A stretch of 6,581 bases of DNA, from assembly GCF_001509485.1 (NCBI RefSeq), contig NZ_LLZI01000086.1, forward strand, positions 1 to 6,581. Direction: 5' to 3'. Both the position numbers and the translations under genes were made by a program. The notes below the pieces were generated by a model. It was not told the DNA's origin, did not search any database, and was given only the letters and a program-made list of their open reading frames with translations. Positions 5,452-6,581 of this stretch are shown here, in pieces. The DNA comes from Streptomyces sp. NRRL F-4489. Lineage in GTDB: Bacteria; Actinomycetota; Actinomycetes; Streptomycetales; Streptomycetaceae. How positions within the stretch are numbered: the stretch's first letter is position 1; every line of letters starts with the position of its first letter.

Positions 5452-6489
5452 ATGAGCACCACCGACGCGCCCGCCACCGCCACCTCCCCCAGCAACGGCC
5501 CAGCCCCCGCCCCGGCGACCCCCACCGTGCCGGCACCCCGCACCGCGACCGCGCGCGCACGGACAGCGACCGCCGCGCGCCCCGACACGCCCCCGCGCTC
5601 CGCCCCGCGCCGCACCTTCGGCTGGCAGCTCCGCTTCGCCTTCCTCTGCCTGGTCTGGGGCTTCAGCTTCCTCTTCATGAAGGTCGGGACCGAAGGGTTC
5701 GCGCCACTCCAGGTCAGCCTGGGCCGCGTGGCGTTCGGCGCGCTGGTGCTCCTGGCGATCCTGGCGTTCAAGCGCGAACGGCTCCCCCGCTCACCCCGCA
5801 CCTGGGGCCATCTCGCCGTCGCCGCGTTCCTCCTCAACGCGCTGCCGTTCTCGCTCTTCGCCTACTCCGAGCTGACCATCCCCTCCACCCTGGCCAGCAT
5901 CTGCAACGCCACCTCGCCCCTGTGGGGCATGGCCCTGTCGGTGGTCGCCCTCTCGGAGGACCGGCCCACCCGGCGGCGCGTCGCGGGCCTCGGCATCGGC
6001 TTCCTGGGCGTCCTCACCGTCCTCGGCGCCTGGCAGGGCTTCTCCGGCACCGACCTGACCGGCACCGCCATGGCCCTGGGCGCTTCCCTGAGCTACCCCA
6101 TCGGCTGGATCTACGTCCGCCGCACCCTCGCCGGCGCCCAGCACTCGCACCTTTCCATGTCGAGCACCCAGCTGCTGCTCGCCACGCTCCAACTGGCCGT
6201 CGTGTCAGCCCTGTTCACCCCGGCCCCGACCAGCTTCCCGCTCCTCCCCGTGCTCGCCGTCGTCGCCCTCGGCGCCTTCGGCACCGGCGTCGCGTTCCTC
6301 CTCCAGTACGGGCTGGTCGCGGAAGTCGGCCCCACCACCGCCCAGATGGTCACCTACTTCGTCCCGGTCATCGCCACCGCGTCCGGCGTGGCCCTCCTCA
6401 ACGAACACCTCTCCTGGAACACCCCCGTGGGCGCCCTCATCGTCCTCGCCGGCGCCGCCCTCACCCAAAGCAAGCCCCGAACTCCCTAA
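5452..6489 (+). CDS. EamA/DMT-superfamily transporter (probable metabolite exporter)
   Basis: The 345-residue membrane protein has two EamA repeats (about 60-200 and 204-340) and by eye about ten transmembrane helices. The first helix is near 62-79 (LVWGFSFLF). Typical features are R92 in LGRVAFGAL on helix 2, P144 in IPSTLASICNATSPLW, and in repeat 2 VPVIATASGVALLNEHLSW with E318, then G327 in the last helix. Relatives export amino acids, nucleosides or other small metabolites, often under a divergent LysR regulator as here; the substrate is unknown. The first 55 residues are an Ala/Pro/Thr-rich, Arg-containing, probably disordered cytoplasmic tail absent from the usual 280-300-residue family members. 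ATG 5452 is the only Met before helix 1; an in-frame TTG at 5416 is an unlikely alternative. No Shine-Dalgarno is present, so leaderless translation is likely. The gene is intact, and the 92 bases after it show no clear terminator. Confidence 0.9.
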   Translation: MSTTDAPATATSPSNGPAPAPATPTVPAPRTATARARTATAARPDTPPRSAPRRTFGWQLRFAFLCLVWGFSFLFMKVGTEGFAPLQVSLGRVAFGALVLLAILAFKRERLPRSPRTWGHLAVAAFLLNALPFSLFAYSELTIPSTLASICNATSPLWGMALSVVALSEDRPTRRRVAGLGIGFLGVLTVLGAWQGFSGTDLTGTAMALGASLSYPIGWIYVRRTLAGAQHSHLSMSSTQLLLATLQLAVVSALFTPAPTSFPLLPVLAVVALGAFGTGVAFLLQYGLVAEVGPTTAQMVTYFVPVIATASGVALLNEHLSWNTPVGALIVLAGAALTQSKPRTP

Positions 6490-6581
6490 CCACCCCACCC
6501 CGTCCCCAAGGCCTCACCCAAGCCGAGGGCACCCCCTCACAGGCCCCAACCAGCCCCCACCCCTACCCGGCCGTGACATCC

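Noticed and set aside
6490..6562. Terminator after the EamA gene
   Set aside because: C-rich sequence with only a 5-bp GGCCT/AGGCC pairing (6510-6514 with 6541-6545) and no compact stem.
6563..6581. Possible 3' end of a convergent minus-strand gene (stop complementary to CTA at 6563-6565)
   Set aside because: Only about five codons are visible; cannot be distinguished from chance.

Overview
The window looks like chromosomal DNA from Streptomyces or a close actinomycete. Base composition is very GC-rich, third codon positions are almost always G or C, and the first gene is very close to the malonyl-CoA synthetase MatB of Streptomyces coelicolor as I remember that protein. No RNA gene, CRISPR array, transposase or phage gene is visible. 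Five protein-coding genes can be supported.

Region by region. (1) 1-419 is non-coding. It holds short repeated words, three tandem copies of a 21-bp unit, and one perfect DnaA-box-type 9-mer. (2) 420-3378 is a two-gene operon. matB (malonyl-CoA synthetase) overlaps by 8 nt a gene for a fused carboxyltransferase, with an AccD-like half followed by an AccA-like half. A strong GC hairpin lies on the second gene's stop codon. (3) 3379-3609 is a non-coding spacer rich in inverted repeats. (4) 3610-3960 encodes a small protein of unknown function whose codon use is less GC-extreme than its neighbours. A hairpin follows it. (5) 3961-4444 has no convincing gene but contains a cluster of TGGCCGA words, and part of it shares a 12-mer in inverted orientation with the first intergenic region. 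(6) 4445-5377 (minus strand) encodes a LysR-type regulator. It is divergent from (7) 5452-6489 (plus strand), a ten-helix EamA/DMT-family transporter with an unusual Ala/Pro/Thr-rich N-terminal tail. The 74-bp gap between them is markedly AT-richer and carries a short palindrome at each end. Both genes lack a Shine-Dalgarno sequence, so both may be leaderless. (8) 6490-6581 holds nothing I can identify.

How the genes may work together. MatB activates malonate, and possibly methylmalonate, to the CoA thioester. The coupled carboxyltransferase homologue could then act on malonyl-CoA, either as a decarboxylase giving acetyl-CoA or as the transferase part of an acyl-CoA carboxylase. No malonyl-CoA decarboxylase (MatA), dicarboxylate carrier (MatC), biotin carboxylase or biotin carrier is present in the window, so its role is unsettled. 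The LysR/EamA pair is a separate, self-contained regulator-exporter module.

I found no clearly new multi-gene system. The most interesting items are the MatB-fused carboxyltransferase pairing, the symmetrical possibly leaderless divergent promoter, and the two related word-repeat intergenic regions.
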